Both the position numbers and the translations under genes were made by a program. This document shows positions 11,017 through 19,763 of a DNA stretch of 46,179 bases, in pieces; the stretch's first letter is position 1; the number at the start of each line of letters is the position of its first letter. A model generated the notes under the pieces. The model made no database searches. It worked only from the letters and a program-made list of their open reading frames with translations, and was not told the DNA's origin. This DNA is from CAYRGG01 sp964423745 (GTDB lineage Bacteria; Pseudomonadota; Gammaproteobacteria; Competibacterales; Competibacteraceae), in NCBI GenBank assembly GCA_964423745.1, contig CAYRGG010000033.1:1-46179 (forward strand). The letters are read 5' to 3'.

Positions 11017-11394
11017 TCAGATGGCATGAGAACAGAATACATCTCGCATCATTACGATAAGCCGTAACGTGCGGGCATCCTCCACGCGGTAATAAACCCG
11101 ATTGGCGTCTTTACGGAAAGCAAGAATGCCTTTATCTCGTAAAATCGCCAGGTGTTGAGAAATATTGCTTTGAGAAGTACCCACCTGGTCAACGATATCT
11201 TGCACGCTAATTTCTTGATTACCTAATATACATAAAATTTTTAAGCGTAAAGGATGCGACATGGCCTTCAGGGAACGTGAGGCACGTTCAATGTCTTCGT
11301 CCCGAATCGTAGCGAAATCAAGCCCTCCCGGTATCGCTGGCGTGTTTGTTATATCGAGGTTGCCATTAATGGAGCTGTTATTATGATGAATCAT
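11017..11394 (-). CDS. ArsR-family regulator with SqrR/BigR-type cysteine pair
   Basis: This is a 125-residue winged-helix repressor. It has a recognition helix TSQSNISQHLAILRDKGIL (about 73-91) and a wing FRKDANRVYYRV. No arsenic CxC motif is present. Instead there are two cysteines, Cys55 in LKILCILGN and Cys121 in RDVFCSH, 66 residues apart. That spacing equals the published pairs in SqrR (Cys41/Cys107) and BigR (Cys42/Cys108), which sense persulfides by forming a tetrasulfide link. A reactive-sulfur-sensing role is inferred. It heads a same-strand run with the rhodanese gene, secB and gpsA. Two copies of ATGACTA 13 bp apart (11416 and 11429) precede it and might be part of an operator. 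Confidence 0.8.
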   Translation of the reverse strand: MIHHNNSSINGNLDITNTPAIPGGLDFATIRDEDIERASRSLKAMSHPLRLKILCILGNQEISVQDIVDQVGTSQSNISQHLAILRDKGILAFRKDANRVYYRVEDARTLRLIVMMRDVFCSHAI

Positions 11395-11758
11395 TTATTC
11401 TGTTCCGCTTACAAGATGACTAAACGTCATGACTACTAAATTAACATATGTAAAGTAAAAAAGCGTAAGGGGTTAGGCACTTGCTAATAGCAAATGGGGT
11501 TTTTGCGGTCAGCGCACCTGTCAACAATCCCTTAGAAGCTGTTTTAAAATCTGCTCATGTGCGCCGACTCGGCGTTGCAGCACCTTTTCCGCTGCTCATT
11601 TACCTTATGTAAACTGCGCTGCTCGAAGGCACTGCGCCTTGATTCAGCGAACCTATGCGGGTTTTTAAAACAGCTTCTTGGAGTCAAGTATTAGAAGACA
11701 AAATCGATGAAAATAGCAACCATTAACATGACATTTTTGAGATGGCGTTTGCAGAGCT
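11395..11758. other. Intergenic region containing MITE copy 1
   Basis: This stretch without a gene lies between the start of the ArsR-type gene and the end of folD. The 143-bp MITE-like element fills 11535-11677. The part next to the regulator (11395-11534) is AT-rich and presumably carries its promoter. I see no coding frame. Confidence 0.7.
11535..11677. mobile_element. MITE-like element, copy 1
   Basis: This 143-bp non-coding element has perfect 15-bp terminal inverted repeats (GAAGCTGTTTTAAAA and its complement). It is flanked by TTA on the left and TTG on the right, close to a 3-bp target duplication. A second 143-bp copy in inverse orientation is at 35613-35755, with about 12 mismatches (about 92% identity by eye). 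Terminal repeats with a 3-bp TNA-type duplication resemble non-autonomous relatives of the IS5/IS1031 group, but no transposase partner is in the window. Confidence 0.8.
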
Positions 11759-12640
11759 TCATGGTTGAGCAACCGGCATTCCCACTTGCCGGCACACGGC
11801 CTTCAAGGTATTTAATAATAAACAGGCGATCGTCATGGGTCCAACGCCACCTGGCACTGGCGTAATGGCTTTAACGATGTTTAGGGCTTCTGTAAAATCT
11901 ACATCCCCCACTAGGCGGGTTTTGTCTGTATCTGTCTCAATGCGGTTGATACCCACATCGATGACTGTGGCTCCCGGTTTAAGCCAGTGGCCTTTGACGA
12001 ATTCAGGGCGACCCACCGCCACCACAAGAATATCGGCTCGAGCGCATTCTTCAGCAAGGTTTTGCGTATGGGAATGGGCGATGGTAACCGTGCAATCTTC
12101 TCGCAACAGTAAAGCTGCCATGGGTTTGCCCACAATATTAGAGCGGCCCAGTACAACGGCATGTAGCCCCTGTAGTTTATTCAAGTGGCGTTTTAGCAAA
12201 AGCAGACAGCCCAAAGGTGTGCAGGGTATAGTGCCATCACCGCCACTGAGTAGTCGTCCTAAATTTACCGGTTTAAAACCATCCACATCCTTGGCGGTAT
12301 CGATAGCATCGATAACGCGATCCGCGTCTATAGGGCGGGGCAAAGGCAATTGTACAAGAATACCGTGTACGCGGGGATCTTTGTTGAGGGTGCTAATCAA
12401 ATCTAGCAGCATGGCAAGGGAACTATCTTTTGCTAGGCGATACTCAAATGAAGCAATGCCTACGGCTTCAGCCTGACGTCTTTTATTGCGCACGTAAATT
12501 TGGCTGGCCGGATCATCACCCACTAAGACCACCGCCAAACCTGGTATTACGCCATAATTTGTTTGTAGGTGCTTGACATGGTCAGCGACATGCTTGCAAA
12601 GGTCGGCAGCAACCTGTCTGCCATCGATAATATCTACCAT
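11759..12640 (-). CDS. folD: Bifunctional methylenetetrahydrofolate dehydrogenase / methenyltetrahydrofolate cyclohydrolase
   Basis: Interconverts 5,10-methylene-, 5,10-methenyl- and 10-formyl-tetrahydrofolate in one-carbon metabolism using NADP. The 293 residues contain the family signatures VGDDPASQIYVRNKRRQAE (with the catalytic Lys) and ILVQLPLPRPID. The cofactor-binding VVLGRSNIVGKPMA, DVGINR and TPVPGGVGPMT are also present. Length and start (MVDIIDGRQVAADL) are normal. It follows the coiled-coil membrane protein gene by 13 bp on the same strand, so the two are probably cotranscribed. Confidence 0.96.
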   Translation of the reverse strand: MVDIIDGRQVAADLCKHVADHVKHLQTNYGVIPGLAVVLVGDDPASQIYVRNKRRQAEAVGIASFEYRLAKDSSLAMLLDLISTLNKDPRVHGILVQLPLPRPIDADRVIDAIDTAKDVDGFKPVNLGRLLSGGDGTIPCTPLGCLLLLKRHLNKLQGLHAVVLGRSNIVGKPMAALLLREDCTVTIAHSHTQNLAEECARADILVVAVGRPEFVKGHWLKPGATVIDVGINRIETDTDKTRLVGDVDFTEALNIVKAITPVPGGVGPMTIACLLLNTLKAVCRQVGMPVAQP

Positions 12641-12653
12641 AAATGCCTTAACT

Positions 12654-13715
12654 TTACAGGGTACCTTTGTGGTCCCAGGACGGGGTTATGATTTGTTCTG
12701 AACGTTCCCTGCAAGCTTTTTCCAAGGCATTGAGCTGGGGATCTAGGTTACTTGTCATAGTGAGGATTTCTCGCATCTGCTTAAGGGTGAATATAACATC
12801 CATATCCATATCAAGATACTTGGCCCATTCTGTTTTTTCGGTTTTACCAATGGCTGAACCGATGTTGTCAGCATTATCTATTTCCGTTCCTGATAATAGG
12901 CGGATAAAAACCCGTAGTTTGTCATGCTGTTGCAGAATCCAATCCCGATAAGAATGCAGTATATCCCAGCCGTCCTGTATGGAGTAAGCATTAAAACGAA
13001 ATTTGAGTTTTAAATCTTCCAGTGAATCTCCCCGATGGACTTGTCCTTTTTTCCATTTTTCAATGGTGTGATTGACATCTATCGGTAAAAATTCCACCTG
13101 TGTTCTAATTTCGTTGGTGATAAACTTCAACTCGTCGGCTTCCTTGTGCAGATGTTCAACCATGGCAAAGACTTGCTCTTTAATGGCGTCAATCTTACGG
13201 ACTTTTTTATTGGATTCAGCGAATATCTTAGGAGACCATTGACCGCCTTGGTTTTCCACCTCAGCCTGCATTTTCGCTGTCCACTCAGCAATGGCCTCTT
13301 CAGCTGCCTGTTTTTTGGCCTCGGTTGCGGCAGCTTGGGCGTCTTCTTCTTGCGCCTGAAGACTTGCTGCGGCTCTAGCTTCGGCTTCCTCTGCACTAAT
13401 CCATTCAGCGATAGCGTTCTCGGCGGCGGCGCGTTCAGCAGCGGCGCGTTCAGCAGCGGCCTGTTCGGCAGAAACCCGGCGGGCGGCAACCTGTTGTGCT
13501 TTTGCTTGCATGGCGGCAACGCCGTCTTGAATGGCTTTCTCTCGAGCTGCGCGTTCAGCAGCTGCTCTTAACCGGGCGGCACGCTGGGCCTTTACCCGCT
13601 GGGCCTCTGCCGCTTTAAGCTGATGTTTATTCCTTAAATAAATAAACAGATAACCTATCAAGCCAACAATTGCGACGATGAGACCAATTTTGCTAATCAG
13701 TTGCCAATATGACAC
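12654..13715 (-). CDS. Alanine-rich coiled-coil membrane protein of unknown function
   Basis: This is a 353-residue protein I do not recognise. The GTG start at 13715 is supported by AAGGAA about 6 bp upstream. One membrane helix near the N-terminus (IGLIVAIVGLIGYLFIYL, about 9-27) is followed by a long Ala/Glu/Arg-rich coiled coil (about 32-150) with AAAERAAAERAAAEN-type repeats. The C-terminal part (about 160-350) is mixed alpha-helical and acidic, with no known motif. Topology is probably one helix with a large cytosolic rod. It resembles TolA-like or energiser-type stalks in composition only. It is upstream of folD by 13 bp. Confidence 0.6.
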   Translation of the reverse strand: MSYWQLISKIGLIVAIVGLIGYLFIYLRNKHQLKAAEAQRVKAQRAARLRAAAERAAREKAIQDGVAAMQAKAQQVAARRVSAEQAAAERAAAERAAAENAIAEWISAEEAEARAAASLQAQEEDAQAAATEAKKQAAEEAIAEWTAKMQAEVENQGGQWSPKIFAESNKKVRKIDAIKEQVFAMVEHLHKEADELKFITNEIRTQVEFLPIDVNHTIEKWKKGQVHRGDSLEDLKLKFRFNAYSIQDGWDILHSYRDWILQQHDKLRVFIRLLSGTEIDNADNIGSAIGKTEKTEWAKYLDMDMDVIFTLKQMREILTMTSNLDPQLNALEKACRERSEQIITPSWDHKGTL

Positions 13716-14051
13716 GCTATTTCCTTGATTAAAATCATTTCAATCCCTGGGACGACAGAGGGTTTGTTGTCGTTAACCGAACTGGTTGTACAAGATAATG
13801 CTGACTTTTTTAGCAGATATCATGCCAATATATTTAATAATTAAAAAACAATTAAATCAGAAGCTTAAAAAGAAGCCAAACAAGATTTCTCAAATTAAGG
13901 TGGTATTGACAACAAAAAATATAAAAATCGACTCGAAACTGACACTTTAAAACAGCTTTCCAACGGTTTAGTCCTAAAGATTACCCCGTGGCGCACCTAC
14001 AAATCCTCTAAAACTGTCATTATCTGCTCTAATATGACCACGGTGCTACAA
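13716..14051. other. Intergenic region, nothing recognised
   Basis: 336 AT-rich bases lie between the coiled-coil protein gene and the end of the sulfotransferase-like gene. They presumably carry the promoter of the former. I found no open frame with a ribosome site, no clear terminator hairpin and no repeat shared with the rest of the window. Confidence 0.5.
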
Positions 14052-14882
14052 TTAGCTGTGCAACAGCGAACACCAAGACAAAGCAGTATAAGGGTGGTGC
14101 TGAAAAATCGTCAGATACTGGGACGGTAACGCTTCCACCACCTCACGAAACTCACGCCGATCTTCCGGGGTAATGACCGTCGATCGCCCTGGGGTGCTGT
14201 TTGTCCGAAGGGTCGTGCGCAGCGGCCCCATGGCCCGCTTTAAACCTAAAAAATCGATCATCGTTAACAGCTTCTCGGCGTCCGCAAGATCGGTTGGTAC
14301 GTCGATAAAAAAACACCGATTCCAGGCATCGTGAGTTGTTAAGAGCCTTATGGCTCGATTCTCAATTTCAATCCATTCCAGCACATAGCGCTGAAATAGA
14401 CTCAAGGAACGCAAACTGACCTCATGAAAGATAGGCTCATGTCCACTCAGCGCCCAGCGGAAGTAGCGTTGCCCTCCCTCACCGCGGTAGTAACGTCCCG
14501 GCACATGCAGCCGATGGATAAAATGTTCTCGGTTGACCATGCTTTTTACAGTTTTTAAGGGCTCGCGGACGGCATGAACATACCACGCTTCGGGAAAAGC
14601 CTGGGCAAGTAACCGATCACCCCCCTTAAGTAAACCGTGATTCGCCTCAAAGTAACCGTTTTTAGCGTTACGTTCGATCCAGTGTTTTTTTTTAACTAAC
14701 TGACGTTCTACAAAGCCATCGTGACCAACACTATTATGGTAAATGGTTGGCCCCGATAAGGTGGGATTACCAAAATCGAAAAAAGGCTCGTGACGTGCAG
14801 TACAGAGGGCGTTAGCCGCAACAAAGTGGCTAAGATAAGCGGTTCCCGAGCGACTGTTAGATAATACAAAGACCTTACGCAT
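14052..14882 (-). CDS. Sulfotransferase-like protein
   Basis: This is a 276-residue protein with the phosphosulfate-binding loop of PAPS-dependent sulfotransferases near the N-terminus (VFVLSNSRSGTAYLSHFV). A second motif of the family is visible as AVREPLKTVKSM, with the Arg and Ser expected to contact the 3'-phosphate. The rest of the sequence, including many Trp/His residues, is not diagnostic of a substrate. Enzymes of this group sulfate carbohydrates, lipids or other small molecules. It stands alone, separated from mcrC by about 120 bp. The closest defined subfamily cannot be set by eye. Confidence 0.7.
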   Translation of the reverse strand: MRKVFVLSNSRSGTAYLSHFVAANALCTARHEPFFDFGNPTLSGPTIYHNSVGHDGFVERQLVKKKHWIERNAKNGYFEANHGLLKGGDRLLAQAFPEAWYVHAVREPLKTVKSMVNREHFIHRLHVPGRYYRGEGGQRYFRWALSGHEPIFHEVSLRSLSLFQRYVLEWIEIENRAIRLLTTHDAWNRCFFIDVPTDLADAEKLLTMIDFLGLKRAMGPLRTTLRTNSTPGRSTVITPEDRREFREVVEALPSQYLTIFQHHPYTALSWCSLLHS

Positions 14883-15004
14883 ATTTATATTTAGTGTTCT
14901 TCATCACCACATTATGCTACCTGGGCGAAAAAAAATCTGCTTTTAAATTCCTTTAAAAATGACAGATGTCAAGCGGCCAATGTTCGATTAACCCTAAGTA
15001 AACA

Positions 15005-16297
15005 CTATCGTCTAACATCGTTCGCCCATCTCTTTTCGGTGAGATTAATCATTGGCCACCAGGGTTCTCCCGACACAATGCGGTCGATGGGGACGACCAC
15101 CAGTTGAATGTATATGGGCTGGGCAAGTTCCTGGGGGGCAAAACGCAGTCGCGCTGCCTGAGATACACTTCCTGATGGCAGCGGATAAAACAAGAACACA
15201 TCTCGGGGTTCCGGTAACGGGTAGGCGAGACCATAACTAACCAATTGATAAAGTTCTTGGGTACTAGGCGGTTTTTTCTGGTGATCTCGATATTTGACAT
15301 CACCAATGGCAAGTGGCTGACCATGCTGCAGAAAAACCAAATCGGGACGTAGGGTAGGGTGGCTCCAACCATTAGGGTTATCCAAAAAGGTAAACACACC
15401 GTGGCGCACATCTTGACTGCGCACCAGCATATCGGCAGGCGCCTGCTCTTGTAGATGGCGAGTGACAAAACCCTCGAACAAACGGTTCATATCTAGGAGA
15501 AAAGCTGTAATAGGCGTCTCGCCCATACCTAGAGGATTGAGATAACTACTTTGAACAAAGGCTGCGATGAGGGAAAGCGTCGATCGATAATGGCTAGAAT
15601 GTCGATCCAGCGTATTGCAAGCCGCAGCCAGAGTGGTCCTGTTTAAAGACTCAAGAGTGTTTCCCGGCAATATACGATGCGCGGCCCCCATTAAATCCCG
15701 TCTTAACTTGGGGTGCTGTACCAGTGTTGCGGCCAGACGCAAGCCAGTAGCCAATGTCTGATTCAGTAAATGATCTGACGTTAGCGTGTGAAAACGACAG
15801 GAGAGAGTAGAGCGGTTTTTTTGCAGGGTATGGGGAACCATCAGGATACGACCCCTCGGTGAGCGTAGCTCCTTGCACTGTTCCTGATAGCGAGGGATTA
15901 GTCCATAGCGGTTAAGCCGTTGTACCGCTTTTAACAAGGCAAAACCCAGTAAATCGGTAAGGCCGTGTTCAGCGTTAAAGTCGCTAGACTGGCCGGGTGT
16001 TAAAAGGCCATGAGATATCTCAAAAGCATAAGCCACCATGCCCAACAGCGTGTCCAAACGCAATTTAGGCGTGATGATTAAATGGAGTTGGCTTAATGTG
16101 ACTGTGCCCACATGGGGTCCAACACTTATTTTTAGTCCCTGGGAGAGTTCGTCGATACGCAGACTGGTGTTTTTATGGATCTCAGCGAGTAGCGAACGAT
16201 CTTTCTGATTTAGGATACAGTGTCGTAAAACGTTGGTTTCATCGGGTGTGACGGATGTCCATTCGCTAAGGGTCAGGGTAGGTAACAAGGAGTTCAT
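15005..16297 (-). CDS. mcrC: McrC-family nuclease subunit of McrBC restriction system
   Basis: This is a 430-residue partner of McrB, carrying the DNA-cleaving PD-(D/E)xK domain. N-terminal segments (ISVGPHVGTVTLSQLHLIITPKL and LLGMVAYAF) match the McrC 5-methylcytosine restriction family. The nuclease core is visible at the C-terminal third as LRPDLVFL followed by IGDVKYRD near residues 315-335, giving the paired Asp and the D-x-K motif. It starts 20 bp after mcrB ends and is certainly cotranscribed with it. McrBC systems cut foreign DNA with modified bases. Confidence 0.88.
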   Translation of the reverse strand: MNSLLPTLTLSEWTSVTPDETNVLRHCILNQKDRSLLAEIHKNTSLRIDELSQGLKISVGPHVGTVTLSQLHLIITPKLRLDTLLGMVAYAFEISHGLLTPGQSSDFNAEHGLTDLLGFALLKAVQRLNRYGLIPRYQEQCKELRSPRGRILMVPHTLQKNRSTLSCRFHTLTSDHLLNQTLATGLRLAATLVQHPKLRRDLMGAAHRILPGNTLESLNRTTLAAACNTLDRHSSHYRSTLSLIAAFVQSSYLNPLGMGETPITAFLLDMNRLFEGFVTRHLQEQAPADMLVRSQDVRHGVFTFLDNPNGWSHPTLRPDLVFLQHGQPLAIGDVKYRDHQKKPPSTQELYQLVSYGLAYPLPEPRDVFLFYPLPSGSVSQAARLRFAPQELAQPIYIQLVVVPIDRIVSGEPWWPMINLTEKRWANDVRR

Positions 16298-16317
16298 TTT
16301 AAGAACTGCTTAAACAC

Positions 16318-18627
16318 TCAATTAACCGATATTTTTTGCTTTTTGGAGGCATTTTCTAGGGGAATTTCAGGAACTCTATCCACATTCGTTACAAGGGCGT
16401 TGAGGGCGTTACAAAGCGCTTTTTCATGACCTGCTTCAAATAATTCATAACGCAGATCAGTGCTATAAACATCGTAAATTCCACCCTCTTCAGCGGCTAA
16501 AATAGTTGCTAATGTAGATAAGTCATCGTAACAGTATTCTTGCAGCAGGGGCCAAATTTCATCTCGCATAACGGCTGCGATGTCGGCCAGCTTCCGCAAC
16601 GGTTTACCATCCGCCATAAAATAGGCGTGTCCCACCTGAAGATGGCGTCCTTCGCGGCTTAGTTGTTCACGCAGGCGACGGTTTAGGGCCCGCAACCAGG
16701 TAGCCAAGGAAACCTCACCAATACGGCTATCCCGAAGCAAATCGGGATTGGGTAACAGCTCTTTAAAGCCAAAACGGCGTCGTAGCGCGATATCTAACTG
16801 GGAAATAGAGCGGTCCGCGGTGTTCATGGTGGCGATGAGATAAAGATTGGGGGGGACGGTAAAGCTTGCGCGGGAAAGGGGTAGTAGGGTGTGCGTGATA
16901 CCGCGTCTGGTGGGTTCTAATAGAGTGACAAGTTCCCCAAATATAGGAGCGATATTACCCCGGTTAATCTCGTCAATAATGAGGACAAAATGCTTGTCTG
17001 GTTGATTTTCTGCAGCCCTTACCATGCGTCGCATAATGCCTGGTACAAGCTCAAAACCGTCCCCGCTGGGGCGATAGCCTTCGATAAAGTCTTCATACCC
17101 ATACATGGCATGAAAAGTACACAAGGCGATAAAAGGATCGTTATCCTGTTGGCCTAAAACACGCGCCTGTTGGGTCGGGGTGAGTTGTTCCGGGAGGCAG
17201 CCAAAATTACCCCGCGCAATCAATTCCCAGGCAGTCTGCTCCGCAGAGAAAGTTTTACCAGTACCCGGCGGACCATATAAGATAATCTGTTTTTTGCGGG
17301 CTAACATGGCCAGCAGTTGCTCAACAAGTGGCGTAGGTGGGGCAAGCTCGAGAGCTAATGCGGGCATTTTGTTAGGTGGCGGAGACCGTACAGGATGGCG
17401 GAGACTATCTACCAGCTGCGCGGCTTCCAGCTCCGTTACCCGGCTATCTTGGGGTGATAGCCGAACAAAATTGCTGCTAACAAAGCTAACCGGTTGAGAG
17501 AGTCGAAAGGATTGTTCACAAAGCCAGCGCACTTGAACGCGATGAGGCTGTTCATGATTAAAGGTATAGGTGTAACCGCTTTGCACCTCACCGATGGCGA
17601 TGACGGTGAGGGGATCACTCAATAGGGCAATTAAACTCGTGGGTTCTAAAGAGTGACCCAGATGGAGTAGATCATTGATGTGTTTAGGGTTAGGTACGCT
17701 GCCTGCTTCTTGAAATACAAGCTTAAGGCCATGGCGAATCTCTGTTTTTTTGTGCAAGCTGAAAAGACCGGCCAGGTTTCCCACCGGCATAGGTCCCAAC
17801 GCCATACAGCCGTTGGCAATCAAGGTATCGTGGGTTTCGCGAGAACTCGCCACATTGACACACCAATGGTCTCGTGGTGGCAAGTCTGGCAGCAGCCGAT
17901 AGCGTAGCGGAACCGGATAGGGGCTTAGCCCCGGCAATTTGTCCAGCCAGCGTAATAGCGTTATATCTAGGGCGTAGAGCTGCGATCCTGGAGCCGGAAT
18001 ACCCAAACGGTACAAAGCCGCTTGCAGGCGAGGTAAAGTAGCGTACCAAGTCACCCATTGGGGAAATACTAAATGCAAATACTTGTGTAGCCAAGCCGTG
18101 GCATGGTTTTGGGGCGCAGCCTTTACCAACAAGGCTTGGACCGCTTGTGGGTTCAATTCCTGGATAAAAACATCCTTAAAGTTCTCGAAAACTTTGCAAG
18201 CCGCCACCATTTCTTCGCGCCGTCCGTGAGCGATTTGCACGGCTTGGTGGTAGCTAATAGTTTGTGCGGTTCGGTCGCGAGGAAAACGGGTGCGCCATTG
18301 ACCTGTGTCTTTATTTTGCCAAAGGCCAAACTTAGCGATGGAGCCACCGCCTCCTAAATCACCGAATAAGTGAGTATCGAAAAAATCATCACTGCGGGTC
18401 TCTAACCAATAATCCAAGGGTTCGCTATTGTTCTCATTGTAAGGCAACCGTTCTAGGAGTTCGCCATCGCTCCATTGAGTTAACTGGTCGTATCCAAACG
18501 CGGTGAGAAAACGGCTCCGTTGCTGATTAATTACATCCGCCTGGGCAGCCTGGTGGTGGTTGAGCACGGTTTTTAAATAGGTATCAAGCGCCAAAATAAT
18601 CTGCGGGTTCACTATGTCACGGGTCAT
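16318..18627 (-). CDS. mcrB: McrB-like AAA+ motor with PUA/EVE-like modified-base reader domain
   Basis: This is a 769-residue motor and specificity subunit. The AAA+ module has Walker A YGPPGTGKT near residue 450. It also has the McrB hallmark LIIDEINRGN near 547 and the sensor region MNTADRS followed by ALRRRFGF near 602-620. Upstream, residues about 254-370 start with HWCVNVASS and contain AIGEV.SGYTY and VQVRWL. This pattern resembles EVE/PUA-like readers of modified bases found in many McrB homologues, though I judge it by pattern only. The first 250 residues are helical and of unknown function. It follows menA by 14 bp and precedes mcrC by 20 bp, all on the minus strand. Confidence 0.85.
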   Translation of the reverse strand: MTRDIVNPQIILALDTYLKTVLNHHQAAQADVINQQRSRFLTAFGYDQLTQWSDGELLERLPYNENNSEPLDYWLETRSDDFFDTHLFGDLGGGGSIAKFGLWQNKDTGQWRTRFPRDRTAQTISYHQAVQIAHGRREEMVAACKVFENFKDVFIQELNPQAVQALLVKAAPQNHATAWLHKYLHLVFPQWVTWYATLPRLQAALYRLGIPAPGSQLYALDITLLRWLDKLPGLSPYPVPLRYRLLPDLPPRDHWCVNVASSRETHDTLIANGCMALGPMPVGNLAGLFSLHKKTEIRHGLKLVFQEAGSVPNPKHINDLLHLGHSLEPTSLIALLSDPLTVIAIGEVQSGYTYTFNHEQPHRVQVRWLCEQSFRLSQPVSFVSSNFVRLSPQDSRVTELEAAQLVDSLRHPVRSPPPNKMPALALELAPPTPLVEQLLAMLARKKQIILYGPPGTGKTFSAEQTAWELIARGNFGCLPEQLTPTQQARVLGQQDNDPFIALCTFHAMYGYEDFIEGYRPSGDGFELVPGIMRRMVRAAENQPDKHFVLIIDEINRGNIAPIFGELVTLLEPTRRGITHTLLPLSRASFTVPPNLYLIATMNTADRSISQLDIALRRRFGFKELLPNPDLLRDSRIGEVSLATWLRALNRRLREQLSREGRHLQVGHAYFMADGKPLRKLADIAAVMRDEIWPLLQEYCYDDLSTLATILAAEEGGIYDVYSTDLRYELFEAGHEKALCNALNALVTNVDRVPEIPLENASKKQKISVN

Positions 18628-18641
18628 CGAAAATTTTGCCT

Positions 18642-19547
18642 CTAAAAAAATAGTTGGCTAATAGAAGGCAAACCTAGCAGCCCAATACATAACAATAGAC
18701 CAAAGACAAGCTGAAATTGTGCTGTCGCCGCCAACAACCTATTACACACTTGGCCCGACGTGGTATGGCGTAGCTGGATGACCAGATAAATGGCCCAAGG
18801 AAGTAAAATAACCGGCGTTATCCAACCGAATCGGCTCGACCCAGACCCTGCTAACAGAGGCAACAACGCAAAGGGAGTTAGCATCAGTAGCGCATATTCC
18901 GTCTGACTCGCCCGGCGCCCCAGACGCACCGCTAGGGTATTTTTGCCGACTTCCCGATCGTTTTCCAGATCCCGGTAGTTATTGACCACCAGCACGGCAG
19001 CGGCCGGCATACCCACCGCAACACCAGCGATTGCCGCAGTCCAGCTTAAGCTGCCTGTTTGCAAATAGTAACTACCTAGCACCGCCACAAGGCCAAAAAA
19101 AAGCAGTACAAAAAACTCCCCTAAACCCGTATAGGCTACAGGTTGTGGTCCGCCGGTGTAAGCAAGCCCTGAGGCAATAGAGAGTAACCCTATCATTAGA
19201 ATGGGCCAACCGCCTATCCAAACTAAATAACTTCCCAGCAGCGCTGCCACGGCAAAGCTCATCATTGCGCCCCGCCGCACTTGGTTTGCCGATAACCACC
19301 CTGCCGCCGTCACCCGTACCGGCCCCAAGCGCGTGGCGTTATGGTCTGCGCCCCGTTCGAAGTCCGCCGCATCGTTATGCAGATTGGTGCCTGCCTGAAT
19401 ACAGAGGGCAGCCAATAATGCCACCGCCATCACTGACCAAACCAATTGATCGCTGTGCAGCCAGGCGAGGGTGCTGCCCACCAACACAGGCACCACGGCA
19501 ACGCTTAAGGTTTTAGGGCGAATGGCAACAAGCCAATATTTCAGCAT
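18642..19547 (-). CDS. menA: 1,4-dihydroxy-2-naphthoate polyprenyltransferase (MenA-like)
   Basis: This is a 301-residue UbiA-superfamily membrane prenyltransferase with about eight to nine helices. The two Asp-rich motifs are LHNDAADFERGAD and NNYRDLENDREVGKNTLAVRLG. The second is the MenA signature. The enzyme attaches the polyprenyl tail to dihydroxynaphthoate in menaquinone synthesis. No other men gene is in the window, whereas ubiG (ubiquinone) is, so either both quinones are made or this member acts on a related substrate. The same-strand mcrB gene begins only 14 bp downstream. Confidence 0.85.
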   Translation of the reverse strand: MLKYWLVAIRPKTLSVAVVPVLVGSTLAWLHSDQLVWSVMAVALLAALCIQAGTNLHNDAADFERGADHNATRLGPVRVTAAGWLSANQVRRGAMMSFAVAALLGSYLVWIGGWPILMIGLLSIASGLAYTGGPQPVAYTGLGEFFVLLFFGLVAVLGSYYLQTGSLSWTAAIAGVAVGMPAAAVLVVNNYRDLENDREVGKNTLAVRLGRRASQTEYALLMLTPFALLPLLAGSGSSRFGWITPVILLPWAIYLVIQLRHTTSGQVCNRLLAATAQFQLVFGLLLCIGLLGLPSISQLFF

Positions 19548-19763
19548 AAGGTTTTTATGATTTATCTAATATGATGCTTTGTAAAACGCTAAATTATAAC
19601 TTTGCCACACCAGATAATCTCGCCTTAAACTTGAATCTCTCCGTCTTTTCACGGTGTCGAATAGAAAATCCCTGCAGTGAAAAGACTCTGTGCTATTGTT
19701 TCTGGGAAAATCTGTCACGTCACCGGCAGCCTGTAAACTTCCTGTCAACCTGGGAGAGTGTTT

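Noticed and set aside
11835..12476. 213-codon plus-strand frame over folD
   Set aside because: folD on the minus strand is unmistakable. The opposite frame has no family features.
13146..13571. Long plus-strand open frame opposite the coiled-coil gene
   Set aside because: Its Cys/Phe/Gly-rich composition is the shadow of the Ala/Glu/Arg repeat on the other strand. No ribosome site.
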